In this document: positions 1 through 10,400 of the stretch, one piece after another | Numbering within the stretch: the first letter of the stretch is position 1 | How the letters are laid out: every line of letters starts with the position of its first letter | Assembly: GCA_019614645.1 (NCBI GenBank) | Contig: JABWDB010000005.1 | Coordinates: forward strand, 14,993,001-15,057,000 | DNA from: Stratiolaelaps scimitus | Taxonomy: Eukaryota; Arthropoda; Arachnida; Mesostigmata; Laelapidae | DNA: 64,000 nucleotides | Direction: 5' to 3' | Notes under the pieces: model-generated | What the model saw: the letters and a program-made list of their open reading frames with translations, nothing else | Told to the model about the DNA's origin: nothing | The model's database searches: none | Position numbers and translations under genes: made by a program

Positions 1-2
1 GG

Positions 3-272
3 GAATTCGCCCTCTCTCGAACAGTCCTCGTTGAGCAAGTGTTCGAGGGCGTGGTGAACTTGCACAAACATCGAATTCGTATTGAAACCCAACCCCGGGC
101 TATTTTCGAGGCGTTCATAGAGCACGATCAAGTATCGGATAACAAGCAGGACCGGGCGAGATGCTCGCTTCTAAGACAGAACATTGTCCGTGTCGATCAG
201 TATGACAAGCATTCGCAATGCGCAACGGGTGAACCTTTTGAACGTTTCTGCTATTGTCGGACACGGTCATAA
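3..272 (+). CDS. DUF229 family protein, 3' end only (cut by left window edge)
   Basis: The reading frame is already open at base 3 and runs to a TAA at 270-272. Its last ~85 residues align with the C-terminus of the complete DUF229 protein at 5192-7381. Shared landmarks are the VEQxxEG segment, LHKxRIRI, a central region ending in (I/L)R(V/I)D(Q/R)Y, then HS.CA.G.P(Y/F)E and a final CYC. A GTG at 39 is not a real start, because the homology continues upstream of it. No stop or frameshift is seen in the visible part, so this may be an intact gene whose body lies outside the window. Unlike the complete copy it ends right after CYCRTRS and lacks the long lysine-rich tail. DUF229 (Pfam PF02995) belongs to the alkaline phosphatase/sulfatase fold superfamily; its substrate is not established. 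Confidence 0.75.
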   Translation, partial: EFALSRTVLVEQVFEGVVNLHKHRIRIETQPRAIFEAFIEHDQVSDNKQDRARCSLLRQNIVRVDQYDKHSQCATGEPFERFCYCRTRS

Positions 273-664
273 GATCAAATCTACCCGTTTTAGCAACCAG
301 AGCTAAATTGCCACGTGCAAATCTAAATTAGTAAAGTAATCTCTTCCCACTGATGCTTAAACATGACTATTGCCGCCTGACATGTGGGAAAATGATAAAT
401 CGTATTTTCGATGCTATAGGTGGTGTCATCGGATGGAGTAGAGGGTGATCAAGTTTTGTTCGGTACCAGGTATGTAACATATAGGTTATGTCGAGGTTTG
501 GGGTTCGTGGACCTTTATCCGGAATTAACATCTGGATTTGAGTGTTTCAAGCCGTAGCAAACAAACATATTCTTACCGAGAAAGAGATAGGAGTCACAAT
601 GCAATTGGTGTATACAATATTATTGTAGATAGTAATCACATAAATTTTCCTGGCTGAGTCAACA

Positions 665-706
665 GCTTTCGGCTTTTGGCTGTGAGTCGGCCAGGAGCAT
701 TTACTA
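665..706 (+). repeat. SINE-body fragment with conserved stem-loop
   Basis: TTTTGGCTGTGAGTCGGCC followed by AGGAGCATTTACT matches the body of the dispersed SINE family seen at 25979-26030 (GGCTGTGAGTCAGCC then CGGAAGATTTACT). Only the 3' stem-loop part is recognisable, and one stem base has drifted. No tRNA-like head or target-site duplication is visible, so this is probably an old, truncated copy. Confidence 0.5.
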
Positions 707-817
707 TGTAGATAGGATACTCCTGAAAAGAATCTGGCCCCATTTGAGAGGTAAAAGTTGTATTAATTGTTGCCCACCGTAGGTGCCGTGGATTTCTGAA
801 ATACAAGAAATAGAATA

Positions 818-885
818 AGCGTTCGAGGGTTTAGTGAATCTGCACCAAGCGTAGGACTCGCATTGCTAGTTCGTCGATGGCGATT
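818..885 (+). pseudogene. Decayed DUF229 C-terminal fragment
   Basis: This stretch (GTTCGAGGGTTTAGTGAA, then CTGCACCAAGCGTAGGACTC and GCATTGCT) matches 7063-7120 of the intact gene, the part that encodes the EGSVYLHKRRIRIAT region. An in-frame TAG replaces the valine codon after the EG pair, and similarity fades beyond about 885. It is a short relic of a further tandem copy between the gene at the left edge and the intact gene. Confidence 0.6.
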
Positions 886-1503
886 TTATAATTAGTTTTT
901 GTAGTATAAAAGCAAAGATCGAATGACTCGAAGCAGACTCCGGAGGTGCTGCCCGTAAAGTTTCGTTAGTCCACCGTCTAAGCCACGGCGGCAAGCGTTG
1001 GCTCTTAGTCCAAGAGTGTATCGTGTGGTAGTTGTACTAATGCTGGCTATAAGAAGGCGTAGTTGCGATCTATTGTTGACGAACTATCCCACGGGAAGTT
1101 CGAGCCGTATATGATTTGTACCATGTTCACTCTGTAGCCGTCACAATCACTTCGCATCTTTATATGTAGTCAGCTGAGTGTGAAGTTGACATCAGTAGGC
1201 GGCGCGCACGTGGTGATGGACCCGGCATATACGAGGCAGTGTGTTGTACACAATCGAAAGTGAGTCTGTGTGTGTCGCACACAGAATCTTTGAAATGTTG
1301 TTTCCTTTCGGCAGGGCGTCCTTCTTCTGCGATAAGACCTATGTACGCTCTTATCTATATGGCATTACTACGAGAAATGTAGGGAGGCAAACCCTTGTAG
1401 TCATTTCCGATCGAAATGAGAGTCATTGTGTCAGTAATGCTTCGAAATATAGTGAGACGCTCGTTGTCACACCTAATACCATATCACATGCAGAGGATGT
1501 CAC

Positions 1504-1612
1504 TTAAGTAACTTAAACAGTCCTCATAGTAATACCTAAAAGGTTAAGATCTGAGGCCTGTCAGATAGGGGAACAGCTGAGGGTCAGCTCGAAAAAACAG
1601 TTAAGTAACTTA
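1504..1612 (+). mobile_element. Short retroelement insertion (85 bp) with 12-bp target-site duplication
   Basis: The 85 bp at 1516-1600 are flanked by perfect 12-bp copies of TTAAGTAACTTA at 1504-1515 and 1601-1612. The inserted sequence is nearly the same as the one at 52131-52222: both contain TCCTCATAGT, CCTAAAAGGTTAAGA or a close variant, CTGAGGCCTGTCAGATAGG and CAGCTGAGGGTCAG, and end in TCGAAAAA(A)CAG. It contains the stem-loop AGCTGA-GGG-TCAGCT, the same fold as GGCTGA-NNN-TCAGCC in other family members but with an A:T closing pair in place of G:C. It has no terminal inverted repeats and no coding capacity. Flanking duplications of this length indicate target-primed retrotransposition of a severely shortened SINE. 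Confidence 0.8.
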
Positions 1613-2029
1613 CACAAAACAATCCTGTCGTTTGAATGTTTGAATAAATCTTCCACCATAAGATCCTGTCGTATCGAACAGCCTCATTTAGCCTGCATAC
1701 ACTGTAAGGAGATTCCATCATAGAATCAGTTAAGCCACTTGCTCGATTGTGCTGTCTAGATAAGTCTACAAGTCAACGATTGCGAAGAAGGAGTGTTTGC
1801 CCATCATGTTCAACCTTAGTTCTGCTGTTGATTAGTTCTAAGCTTGAATGCTCAAAAATGATTGGCTTGTACGCTACGCATTGGCCGCGCTAAGTATATA
1901 AAGCACCATCACGCAAATCGTTGCCTAATTGCAGAGTGTTCGGGATTTTCATCAACAATAAGATAGCAGGCTGATATCACAGGTAGCTCTTCATTGTGGC
2001 TGAGTAAATAGCGTGCTTGTTAATATATC

Positions 2030-2180
2030 TATGTGTTTCGAATCGCTCGAAAGCTTATCAGCTTCGATGACGATCGGTGGCGAGCCAGAACAATTGATAT
2101 CGAGAAGGTCCAAATGCTGAAATGACCTCGAGTATTTGTGTTATTTGCTGCGTTCGATTTTCATATTATGAAAGTGGCAT
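2030..2180 (+). pseudogene. Decayed 5' leader and start region of a DUF229 copy
   Basis: The series CGCTCGAAAGC, TTCGATGACGATCG, TCGAGAAGGTCCAAATGCTG, TGCGTTCGATTTTCATATTATGAAAG parallels 5070-5200 upstream of the intact DUF229 gene (GCTCGAAGGC, TTTCGATGGATTTT, CGAAAATATCCAAATGCTGG, CCGTTCGATTTTGAAATTATGAAC), including the equivalent start codon near 2166. Coding sequence after that start is broken by a T-rich run and stops. Together with 3275-3690 it shows that the duplicated unit included the upstream leader and start. Confidence 0.65.
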
Positions 2181-3274
2181 GGCTAGCTTCTGTGTCGTTT
2201 TTTTTTTTATAATAGTCTGCCTCTCCTGTGTCTATAGTCCCTGTCGCAATTGAACCAATATAAATATCGCAGTATATTATATCGTTGTGGATCCCTTCAA
2301 AGGCTAAGTGTGGTTGTGTCTGCTGGTTTAGACACAGCAATTTAAGCGGATGTTGACACGGGACGATGTTGCAATTCGTAGGGGAATACTTTAGAGTTGC
2401 TCTCGATCTAGAAGTGAGTACAGGGTTTCTCCCTCTCAAAGAGAAAAAAAAGTGGTATAGTCTAGAATAAAGTAAGGTGTCGAAATGCCACTCCATTAAC
2501 GATTGGCGTCCGGGGCAAAACTGCCCTCACTTAGGTACAACACTATTTATATGTCCCGAGCGTGAGCGTTCGTGACAGCTATCTATGGGTACACACTTCA
2601 GTTGCGTTACAAAAACGTGATGATAAATCAACTGTGGGTTGAAAGTGAGTCAAAATTATTCACACTTTGTGGATTACTAAGGGTGTTCAGTATTTCAACA
2701 GAGTTAAATTACGGATTTCAAACCTATTGAAAGCACCTCTACTCTATTTGTCAATGCTATGCTATAATCGCTGCGACAAGGCGTCCTATCGAGCGGGTTT
2801 ACAGTTGAATGCATCCTCTACAACGTGCTGCTGATTCCTTTGCCTATGGGATCTCAATCTTGGGTCTACAACGTGATGATTCGTAGGACAGCTCAGCTAC
2901 CATTTTCGTTCGTCAAGTAAGGAAAAAATTGTTGTAAATAACTTTGTGCAATGATATATTGCCGTCAATAAACCGCAACGTGAACGAATGAATGAATCAG
3001 TAATTCATGAATGTATAGTGCTACCTAGGTGGCGCCATAGCCCATCTCTACACCCGGTCCCCCACGCACAAACTGTATCCGATGGACGGAGAAAGGACAT
3101 AGACCAACAGCAGATGAAGAGGGGTTCACGCTCATTCGAGATACTCAACGGGCGCAGACAATAACCTCGTACTATAACGATCTGGTAGGAACGACACCCA
3201 TTGAGAAGATAGCGTGCACCACAATGGCCGATAAAGTCGTTATGGATAAGGATTATTACTTTAAATAGTCCACG

Positions 3275-3690
3275 TGTTTCCAATAGCTTGAAAGCCTTCC
3301 GCTGGTTATCGAAGGCGAGCCCTCACAGATGTTATTGAGAAGGTCACAGTTCTTGTCTGACCAGAGGGTATTCGCTCTGTTAGGCTTGGATGTTATGAAA
3401 ATGCCATGACTTATGTAGTTATTCTAATCTGCTTCATACGTGTATATGCCCCAGCGCAATACCCACATAAAAGAAACACCGATCTTGGGTCTGTCGAACA
3501 GCGGTTTACACCATCAAAAACCAAGCTCGTGAAATATTTCGGAAAGAACATGAACAAGAAGGCCTGTAAAACGGCCGCTATTTAAGGCCTGACTGACGGA
3601 GAACAGTACTTGTACACAACTCGACGATGATGTCTCTGGGATCCAGAGGTAGCATCTACATTTTTACATAGAGGCATTGTGTCGATTTCC
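3275..3690 (+). pseudogene. Decayed DUF229 copy: 5' leader plus N-terminal coding remnant
   Basis: The leader part at 3275-3415 (CCAATAGCTTGAAAG, ATCGAAGGCGAGCC, TGTTATGAAAATGCC) matches the region just upstream of the intact gene and the fragment at 2030-2180. The coding part at about 3500-3690 (GTGAAATATTTCGGAAAGAA, GGCCTGTAAAACGGCC) matches 5530-5590 of the intact gene, which encodes the EEYFGKPTKKKVCKT region. A TAA follows soon after, and several small insertions or deletions break the frame. Similarity is lost after about 3690. It is a dead tandem copy. Confidence 0.7.
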
Positions 3691-4360
3691 GTAGAGGTAA
3701 CTTAGCAAAGATTATGAGTTCTCCGCAAAGTTCTTCACACGTCGTTTTGGAGTCTTCCTGGACACTGGTACGCCGCTGACAATTCGTTTTTCTGATTTCG
3801 CGTCATTACGGCAGTCATCTCATTGCTATGTTAAGGGTCGTCCAGCTTCAGTGTAACTAGCATCCTATGGACTAGGCATGATCCCGTTGTACAGGGAGAA
3901 ATTAAGCAAAGTTGCCCATTCGGAACTATCCCAGCGAGAGCAAGCAGGGAATGCAGTAGGGAACACCGTGAAAGGCAAAACTTAATGGAGTCACTTCTTC
4001 AGGATCACGCAAATACGGTGATAATGATGTGGATAATACTGTCTAGGAGATGCCAAGGCCCATCCGGGCAGTTAAGCTCCATCCGCCGCCTGTACATATG
4101 GACAAAATCGTTTAACGTAAACAGTGTATACTTTGTTTTTCAAATCTGCAAGTGTCCTCGACTTTCAAACTTTCAAATATCCCAGCGTCATTGAACCAGA
4201 CTTCCAAAGCATCTCATGTCGCGTAGACCTGCCGATGTGGTAAATCCTCTTTTTGACGAGAGGCCACGGACTACAAAACGAGGTTGCAAAGCAGAGGTTT
4301 TTGTTCATGTACGTTCAACGTATTAAACTGGCACTAAGCACATGAAACTAAGAAAACAAC

Positions 4361-4433
4361 AATATATATATATATATAAAATAAATAATAATAATATATA
4401 TATATATATATATTATGTGTATATATATATATA
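4361..4433. repeat. (AT)n-rich microsatellite
   Basis: Runs of TATATATATA separated by AATAATAATAATA, about 70 bp, lie just upstream of the intact DUF229 gene's leader region. I see no coding potential. Confidence 0.85.
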
Positions 4434-5069
4434 GCTCAGAACGCGAATAACTCAAAAATGGACTGTGTTACGGACGACACAAGGTTGTATGACAAAACAA
4501 ATGAAGGTTTACATCTAACACAGAGAAAAAGGATATTCGAACCTCCGCTTTCGAAAACCTCCCATGAGCCGCTGCTATCTACTTCGCTCGAAGAAATACA
4601 GCAGTTTCTCAGAGAGAGAACAAAGTGCCGCTGTCAACGACACAGGCAAGCTGGGTGCGATTGCAGTGTGATGGGAGATGGTGGAAGGTGTGACCCCACC
4701 TGGGGCAGTAGTATAATACCATTTCAAGGGCACCAATTGGCAGGCCACGCTTAGCTGTCCATAACAGCCCATGAACTCATCATCATGTCGGCACTGCACA
4801 GCAAAACAGATCCACAAAACAAATGGTGTTCTAAATGTAGAGGGCGAGGGATTATCGACAACGATGTCGACGTCTACAAAACAACAAACATTACTGATAC
4901 TTCAGCGGCCCAGTTCAACCACGGAAAGGAATTATGGATACTTCTTGGCCAATCTCAATACCTGCTAGAGATTAGGTAGGGTGCATCCAGCACATGATCC
5001 CAGTGCAGCAATAGGCGTCGCTCGCCGTTATGGACAGCGGCATGTGCTTCAAACAATGGAAGTGCTACC

Positions 5070-5191
5070 AATAGCTCGAAGGCCTACAAGTTTCGATGGA
5101 TTTTATCGCAGTCGAGCCTCAAGATACGTCATCGAAAATATCCAAATGCTGGAACGGGCCTCGTTGAATCGGTCCGTTCGATTTTGAAATT
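5070..5191 (+). promoter_or_regulatory. Leader/upstream region of the intact DUF229 gene, conserved in its decayed copies
   Basis: This ~120-bp block before the ATG at 5192 recurs in recognisable form at 2030-2165 and 3275-3405, each time ending in a short T-rich stretch followed by (A)TTATGAA. The repetition shows it was duplicated along with the coding region, so it probably contains the 5' UTR and perhaps core promoter sequence. I see no clear TATA box in it. Confidence 0.4.
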
Positions 5192-7381
5192 ATGAACGCG
5201 CCCCGACAAGTGTATTTGCTCGTCGTAATCGGTCTCGCATGTATCTTCGGCCTCTCGCAGATCTACCAACGTAGGCATCGCAGTGTACTGGACCTTGAGT
5301 CCTATGAGCAACGTTCTACCAATGTTGATTTGCGACGCGGTAAAGTCTCAGAGAGTAACTCCACGCCTGTTAATAAACAGGTGGAAAACCACCCCTTAAA
5401 AACAACAGGTGGACATACAGGAAACACAACTAGACTACCCTTACAACCAACTACGAACACTAGGAACGAATTGTTCGCTGTGAACACTGAACGATGCCGA
5501 ATACCGCTCAACGATCCCCTATCGAAATCTGATCTCGAGGAGTATTTCGGAAAGCCAACGAAGAAAAAGGTCTGTAAAACGCCACATGACAAACAGCCGA
5601 TATTTAGGACCAGGAGAACTGAGAATAGGACGTGTCCATTTCTCGACGAACACGTGCTCCTAAGTGATTACTCGGGTACCGTAAAGGATCTCAAGTGTAT
5701 CTATTATCCATTGTTTTTGGATCACTCTTCTGGTATTCCCGACCGAACCTTTGAGTTTGGCGACCCATTTGTGTTTCACTGGTCGAGCTGTCCGCGCCAT
5801 CTGGAAATCCAGATAAGCTGCAGCCTAGGCGCCATGGACGGTGGCAATTATAGCAGGTACAAACAGATGCTGCTCATGACGACGGTGATTGACGATCACC
5901 CCCCACCACTTCCGATTAAAAGTCGAGATGAAGCAAAGCCGTACTTCAATGTGATTGTGCTTGGAATCGACTCGATGTCACGACTTGCTTTCCATAGGAC
6001 CATGCCTGAAACTCATCAAGTATTGCGAACGCTCTACGGTGAACGGCTCGTTGAGCTATTTGGTTATAACAAAGTGGGCGAAAATTCGACACCGAACCAA
6101 ATCCCAATTCTTACTGGACGGACTCTGGAGCAGGTCGTTGATGTGGTTGCCAACGGACATTTCGACAGCTGGAAAAACTATATCTGGAATGAATATCGGC
6201 GGAAGGGGTTTAGAACCCTGCTCCATGAGGAAATGACCAGCTGGGCAATTTTCGCTAGACCTGGACTAAATGGCTTCAGGAAACCACCAACAGACTACTA
6301 CCCGCGTGCAATGGTTAACGCTATGGAAGATCTCTACGAAAATAACTGCTATTTTAACACCAGCCAATCATCGATACATCTGAAGTATTTGGAGGACACA
6401 ATGTGGTTACTTGCACGACATCGTCTTCCCCTGTTCGCTTATCTCTTTCTTGTTCTGGCAACGCACGACGACTCCGCAGGGGGCTGGGACATTGACGAAA
6501 ATGTGGCTCAATTCTTCACCGCTTTAGACAATTCGGGCATACTGAATCGTACGGTGATCTTGTTGATCGCTGATCATGGTTTTCGAATAGGGTCGTTTCG
6601 GGATACCCGCCAGGGGACCCTTGAGGACAAACTGCCATTTGGTTTCGTGCTCGTTCCCGACGAACTCGTACGGCTGCGACCTTACGTTTTGCGAACTCTG
6701 AGAGTCAACAGCCGACGGCTGGTGACCTCGTTTGATATTCATGCAACCCTTAAAGATCTGGTGAATCCTCTCGCGCCAACCGTCCACGTCAGCAATGCGA
6801 CGAAAAAACCTGGTAAAGCCTCTCAAAACTTCGGCATCAGCCTGATTAATCAGGTGGTCCCATCGTCAAGAAGTTGCCGCGACGCAGGGATTCCCGATGA
6901 GTTCTGCACCTGCTACAGCTTCGTACGCGACAATGACACCGGCATCTGGCCAGTTCTTGGGCAAAACGTCGTCGATGCTGTCAATAAAATTCTGGCCGAT
7001 ACCAAGGCGCTCAAGAGAGGCTGTATCACATTTAGACTGAATCAAACACTTCAAGTAGAACAGTTCATCGAGGGCTCAGTGTACCTGCACAAGCGTAGGA
7101 TTCGCATTGCTACTAATCCGCCAGCGATGTTCGAGGCGCTTACAGAAGACAGACAAATACCGGGTGGCAAAGGAACCCCAAGCAAATTTTCTGTGCCATC
7201 AAATGCTATTCTTCGTATCGATCGGTATAGCACACATTCGAAATGCGCACAGGGTGCACCGTACGAACCTTTATGTTACTGCGTTGAGAAAAATAAGCAA
7301 AAAAAGCGATTGCAGAAAACGCCACCAAAGGAGTCGACAAAACGAAAAAGGAAAAAAACAGTATCACCTAAGCGAGTCTGA
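5192..7381 (+). CDS. DUF229 family protein (alkaline-phosphatase/sulfatase fold), single exon, 729 aa
   Basis: This is an uninterrupted frame from ATG at 5192 to TGA at 7379-7381. A hydrophobic segment at residues ~7-24 after a short basic start suggests a signal anchor or signal peptide; the body carries several N-x-S/T sites, so it is probably secreted or lumenal-facing. Family hallmarks are visible: VLGIDSMSR at ~255-263 (metal/nucleophile region), GENSTPN at ~295, THDD at ~424-427, ADHGFR at ~460-465, LEDKLPF before ~485, and CRDAGIPDEFCTC at ~562-575. These match PF02995 proteins, found widely in nematodes and arthropods, whose substrate is unknown. The protein ends in an unusual lysine/arginine-rich tail (~30 residues) that the copy at the left edge lacks. 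The lack of introns contrasts with the other genes here and could reflect retro-origin or a family trait. Assignment is firm; biochemical role is not. Confidence 0.93.
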   Translation: MNAPRQVYLLVVIGLACIFGLSQIYQRRHRSVLDLESYEQRSTNVDLRRGKVSESNSTPVNKQVENHPLKTTGGHTGNTTRLPLQPTTNTRNELFAVNTERCRIPLNDPLSKSDLEEYFGKPTKKKVCKTPHDKQPIFRTRRTENRTCPFLDEHVLLSDYSGTVKDLKCIYYPLFLDHSSGIPDRTFEFGDPFVFHWSSCPRHLEIQISCSLGAMDGGNYSRYKQMLLMTTVIDDHPPPLPIKSRDEAKPYFNVIVLGIDSMSRLAFHRTMPETHQVLRTLYGERLVELFGYNKVGENSTPNQIPILTGRTLEQVVDVVANGHFDSWKNYIWNEYRRKGFRTLLHEEMTSWAIFARPGLNGFRKPPTDYYPRAMVNAMEDLYENNCYFNTSQSSIHLKYLEDTMWLLARHRLPLFAYLFLVLATHDDSAGGWDIDENVAQFFTALDNSGILNRTVILLIADHGFRIGSFRDTRQGTLEDKLPFGFVLVPDELVRLRPYVLRTLRVNSRRLVTSFDIHATLKDLVNPLAPTVHVSNATKKPGKASQNFGISLINQVVPSSRSCRDAGIPDEFCTCYSFVRDNDTGIWPVLGQNVVDAVNKILADTKALKRGCITFRLNQTLQVEQFIEGSVYLHKRRIRIATNPPAMFEALTEDRQIPGGKGTPSKFSVPSNAILRIDRYSTHSKCAQGAPYEPLCYCVEKNKQKKRLQKTPPKESTKRKRKKTVSPKRV

Positions 7382-7479
7382 AGTGGCACGCTGTGTTTAA
7401 TATATTTGTATTATCGACGACATTACTTTTAGCGCGCTCGTATGGGAATTATTTACGCTACGAAATTTCAAGCCTAGAA

Positions 7480-7485
7480 AATAAA
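7480..7485 (+). terminator. Polyadenylation signal AATAAA of the DUF229 gene
   Basis: AATAAA lies 99 nt after the stop codon in AT-rich sequence, the expected place for the 3' end of this transcript. Confidence 0.6.
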
Positions 7486-10400
7486 TATTATTAATATCTG
7501 ATATACATTCAACCCGGGTACATGTGTCTCGTGGAGGTCCCCTCTTCCATCAGATATTTTTTGCTTGGACATGCAAAATATTCTGCTCAGAGCTCGACCT
7601 AACCTGCTTTTGAATCGGACACCCTTCGGTGCCTACAGATTATACCCAACAAGCTCAAATATAGTTTACGCTTCTCTCGCAGACGAAGAGATATTACAGC
7701 AACTCCTTATCGAACTTTCGGTTTGAACATAGCGGCATAACCATGTCACATTGCACAAGATGTTGCTGAGCCAGCATTTATTAAGACCTCGCCCCGTGAA
7801 ATAAGCGAAGTATGGAGAAACCCATAACCCTGTGATCGGGTTGAAGGAAAAACAGGAAAATCTCTTTGGGAAATAGTGCTACTATGTATCGACAAGGTGG
7901 ACGTCCTTTGACACCGCTTGGTTGGCTCGAAAGGGCAGAATACAAGGGGTAGGTGAGTTAGCTCTTAGTGTCGTGGCGTTGTTTTAAGGTTGGATAAGCA
8001 TAGGGTATTTTCATAAAGCCGATGTTTTCACATTATCTCTGAAAGGGCTATGGTGCTAAAAACGTTAGCAACACTTTTGCTGTGTCAATGCTCGTGGTCA
8101 GGCTTCTTTAGACCACCCAGGCCTAAAATCCAGATCAAAGTTACTATCGGCTTTTAAGAAATATGATATCCGTTTTTCCCCTATCGAGTAATAATAACAC
8201 CTGCTCGTGTTATTATTTTCTCTCGACGTCAGCCAGTTTACCTGGAGTGGGCAGCTTTTTTCTTTACACCTTAATCGGCTCTGTAGAATAAATTGGTAGA
8301 TTCGGATTTTTCCAAGCGGTAACGGATACTTCTCAAATTGTTACCAACATTGACATTTCTTATTGAGAACACACTCTATTTTGCATCCACTTGTAAAAGG
8401 AACCTTTGCAAACACGTACTGTGGATTTCTTTGTCAGCTCTCAAAAAGACCAAGGTCCGGTAGTTTTGTTAACAACATTTGCGCGAAACAAGCAGACGAT
8501 ATTCACAGCGCCGGGATGAGTAAGTTGAATTTCGTAACCTTAGTGAGCCACTGTGGCCATGACCTTTATTTCTCCGAGGCGATACGCTCTTACGATAAAG
8601 AAGAACAAGTCATGCGAACGTGAACGGACCGCTATCTTAACAAGTCCAATAGTGGTTTGTTTTTTCACTTACAACAACAGCTTAGCATTAGCCACAGTAG
8701 CCTAGAAAGGTATCGTGGGCTCGGTTGCCTGGAGACCTCTATCGAGCAGACACGATCTACAAGTACATAACTTCTTTTGCAGGTACCCCGCGTTCTCAAG
8801 GCAGAGTCCTGCATGTAAGCGTACGAGGTATTTCGTATAGCCTCTAGCTGCTTGCCTAATCGAGCGGCTCAAGCTGTCAGACAGCAAAGCAATGTTTGCA
8901 TTAGGAGCGCCAGAAGGTATACAGGCCTTAGCTAAAGGCGCATGAAGCTGCTGATCGTGTTTGTCTGTGAGCTGTGCCTACATGCAGAAGCGCTTGCTTC
9001 ACACAGTTGGGGGTAGTAGTAATAATAGTAGTGATAGCAGCAGTACAAGTTTGGCGGTTGTAGCAATTGAGAACCCCAGCACGTCCTGGTTCGGGCCCAT
9101 ACCGTTGTGGACTTCGTTGTACACGAGCGTGGACACAAAGTGGCGTTTAAGCTTGTGGTTTCGCATGACCATCAACGACGCCGTTTCTGCCCGAGGCCAT
9201 ACGACGCATTGCCTGCCAGTACGTACAGGTATTGAAAAAAGGCTTACTCGCAGCGTCGATCCTGGCACACGGGAGTTGTCGAAACTGCTGCCTGGGTGAC
9301 GTTGACGTGTTGATGAAAATCTCATTGTGAAAAAGTCCTTCAATCGCGTCACTGTATATATACATTCCAAATGTTGTTTTTTTGTGTTTCTCGCGTTTGC
9401 AGGAGTTAACTTGCAGGTTGAGAAACTATTAGACTGTATGCGAGTATCGTGGGCGTTGAAGGTTACAGTCACATTAACACTCTGACACAGGTTGTCAAAT
9501 GCTAACTGAAACACGTGGCATTGATCGACAAAACTCTAAACAATCGCACGACGCGGGTGATTGTTGTCATGAAATGATTCTTAGTAGTATATAGTAAGTT
9601 CTTTGTAAAAATGAAAAAACCGCTAAGAGTTTACGACTCCTTACGAAATCTGCTGTATACAGCTTTCAGCCGTTCTAACTATGCCTAGAAATAATTCAAG
9701 GCCTAACGTCTATATATATATCATTGGAACAAAACCTACCTTTCTGGTTATTCGAGGCCATTTTGTACATCGAGCATACTTTGATAACACTTGAACCAAG
9801 CACCTGTTTATAATTGAGTTCTTTGTTTACATCTGGTTCAGCACTAGTTCAGTTTCTTTAAACAGATATGAATCTAAAGTATGGAAGATGGTTTAGTCCT
9901 GAGAATTATCGTTCCGTAAATAATAATAATTTAAAAAAAACAGCAATGAATAATAATATTTGCCCTTCAACCACACAAAAGGCCATCTGGCGGCACCAGC
10001 TATGTGCGCCCTTTCAGCATTTGTGTGAGCCTTTTCTTTAGCTTATTTCTCCTTTTGTTCTTCCTCTATTTCCTCGTCATCCTCCTTCTGCTTAATCAAA
10101 TTCACACCTACGCACAAACATACAGACATTCGCATCCACATCGTGAGTGGACCCCGCTCTGCGCATCTTCCAGCGTCATCGCGCGCGGTCCCGAGCTGGG
10201 GACAAGAGGCTCAGTGTGTTTCTATGAGACAAAGGGGTCTAGATGCGGCCGGAAGAAGAGCACATGAGGGTTCTGGTAATAACGCTCCGAAAGGCAAATC
10301 AGGGGAGTAAAGGGGATTGAGCGATAAAAACGTAAGAGAACGAATAAACACGGTACGAAAAAGACAGTGACTGTTCGTGTAAATATTCTACGACTCAACG

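Larger units (their letters stand above)
273..5191. other. Spacer between DUF229 copies, holding decayed copies and repeats
   Basis: There is no intact gene in this stretch. It contains fragments that match the 5' leader, N-terminal coding part and C-terminal coding part of the intact DUF229 gene (listed separately), one SINE-body fragment, one short insertion with a target-site duplication, and an (AT)n tract. A TATA-like TATATAAAG lies near 1897-1905, upstream of the second decayed copy, and might be its old promoter. Open frames at 2161-2496 (minus), 3005-3283 (minus) and 4458-4754 (plus) resemble nothing I know, and I treat them as chance. Confidence 0.6.

Noticed and set aside
8999..9514. 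171-aa minus-strand open frame
   Set aside because: It ends in a poly-Leu stretch produced by an AGT/ATA-type simple repeat, and the rest has no motif, splice logic or homology I recognise.
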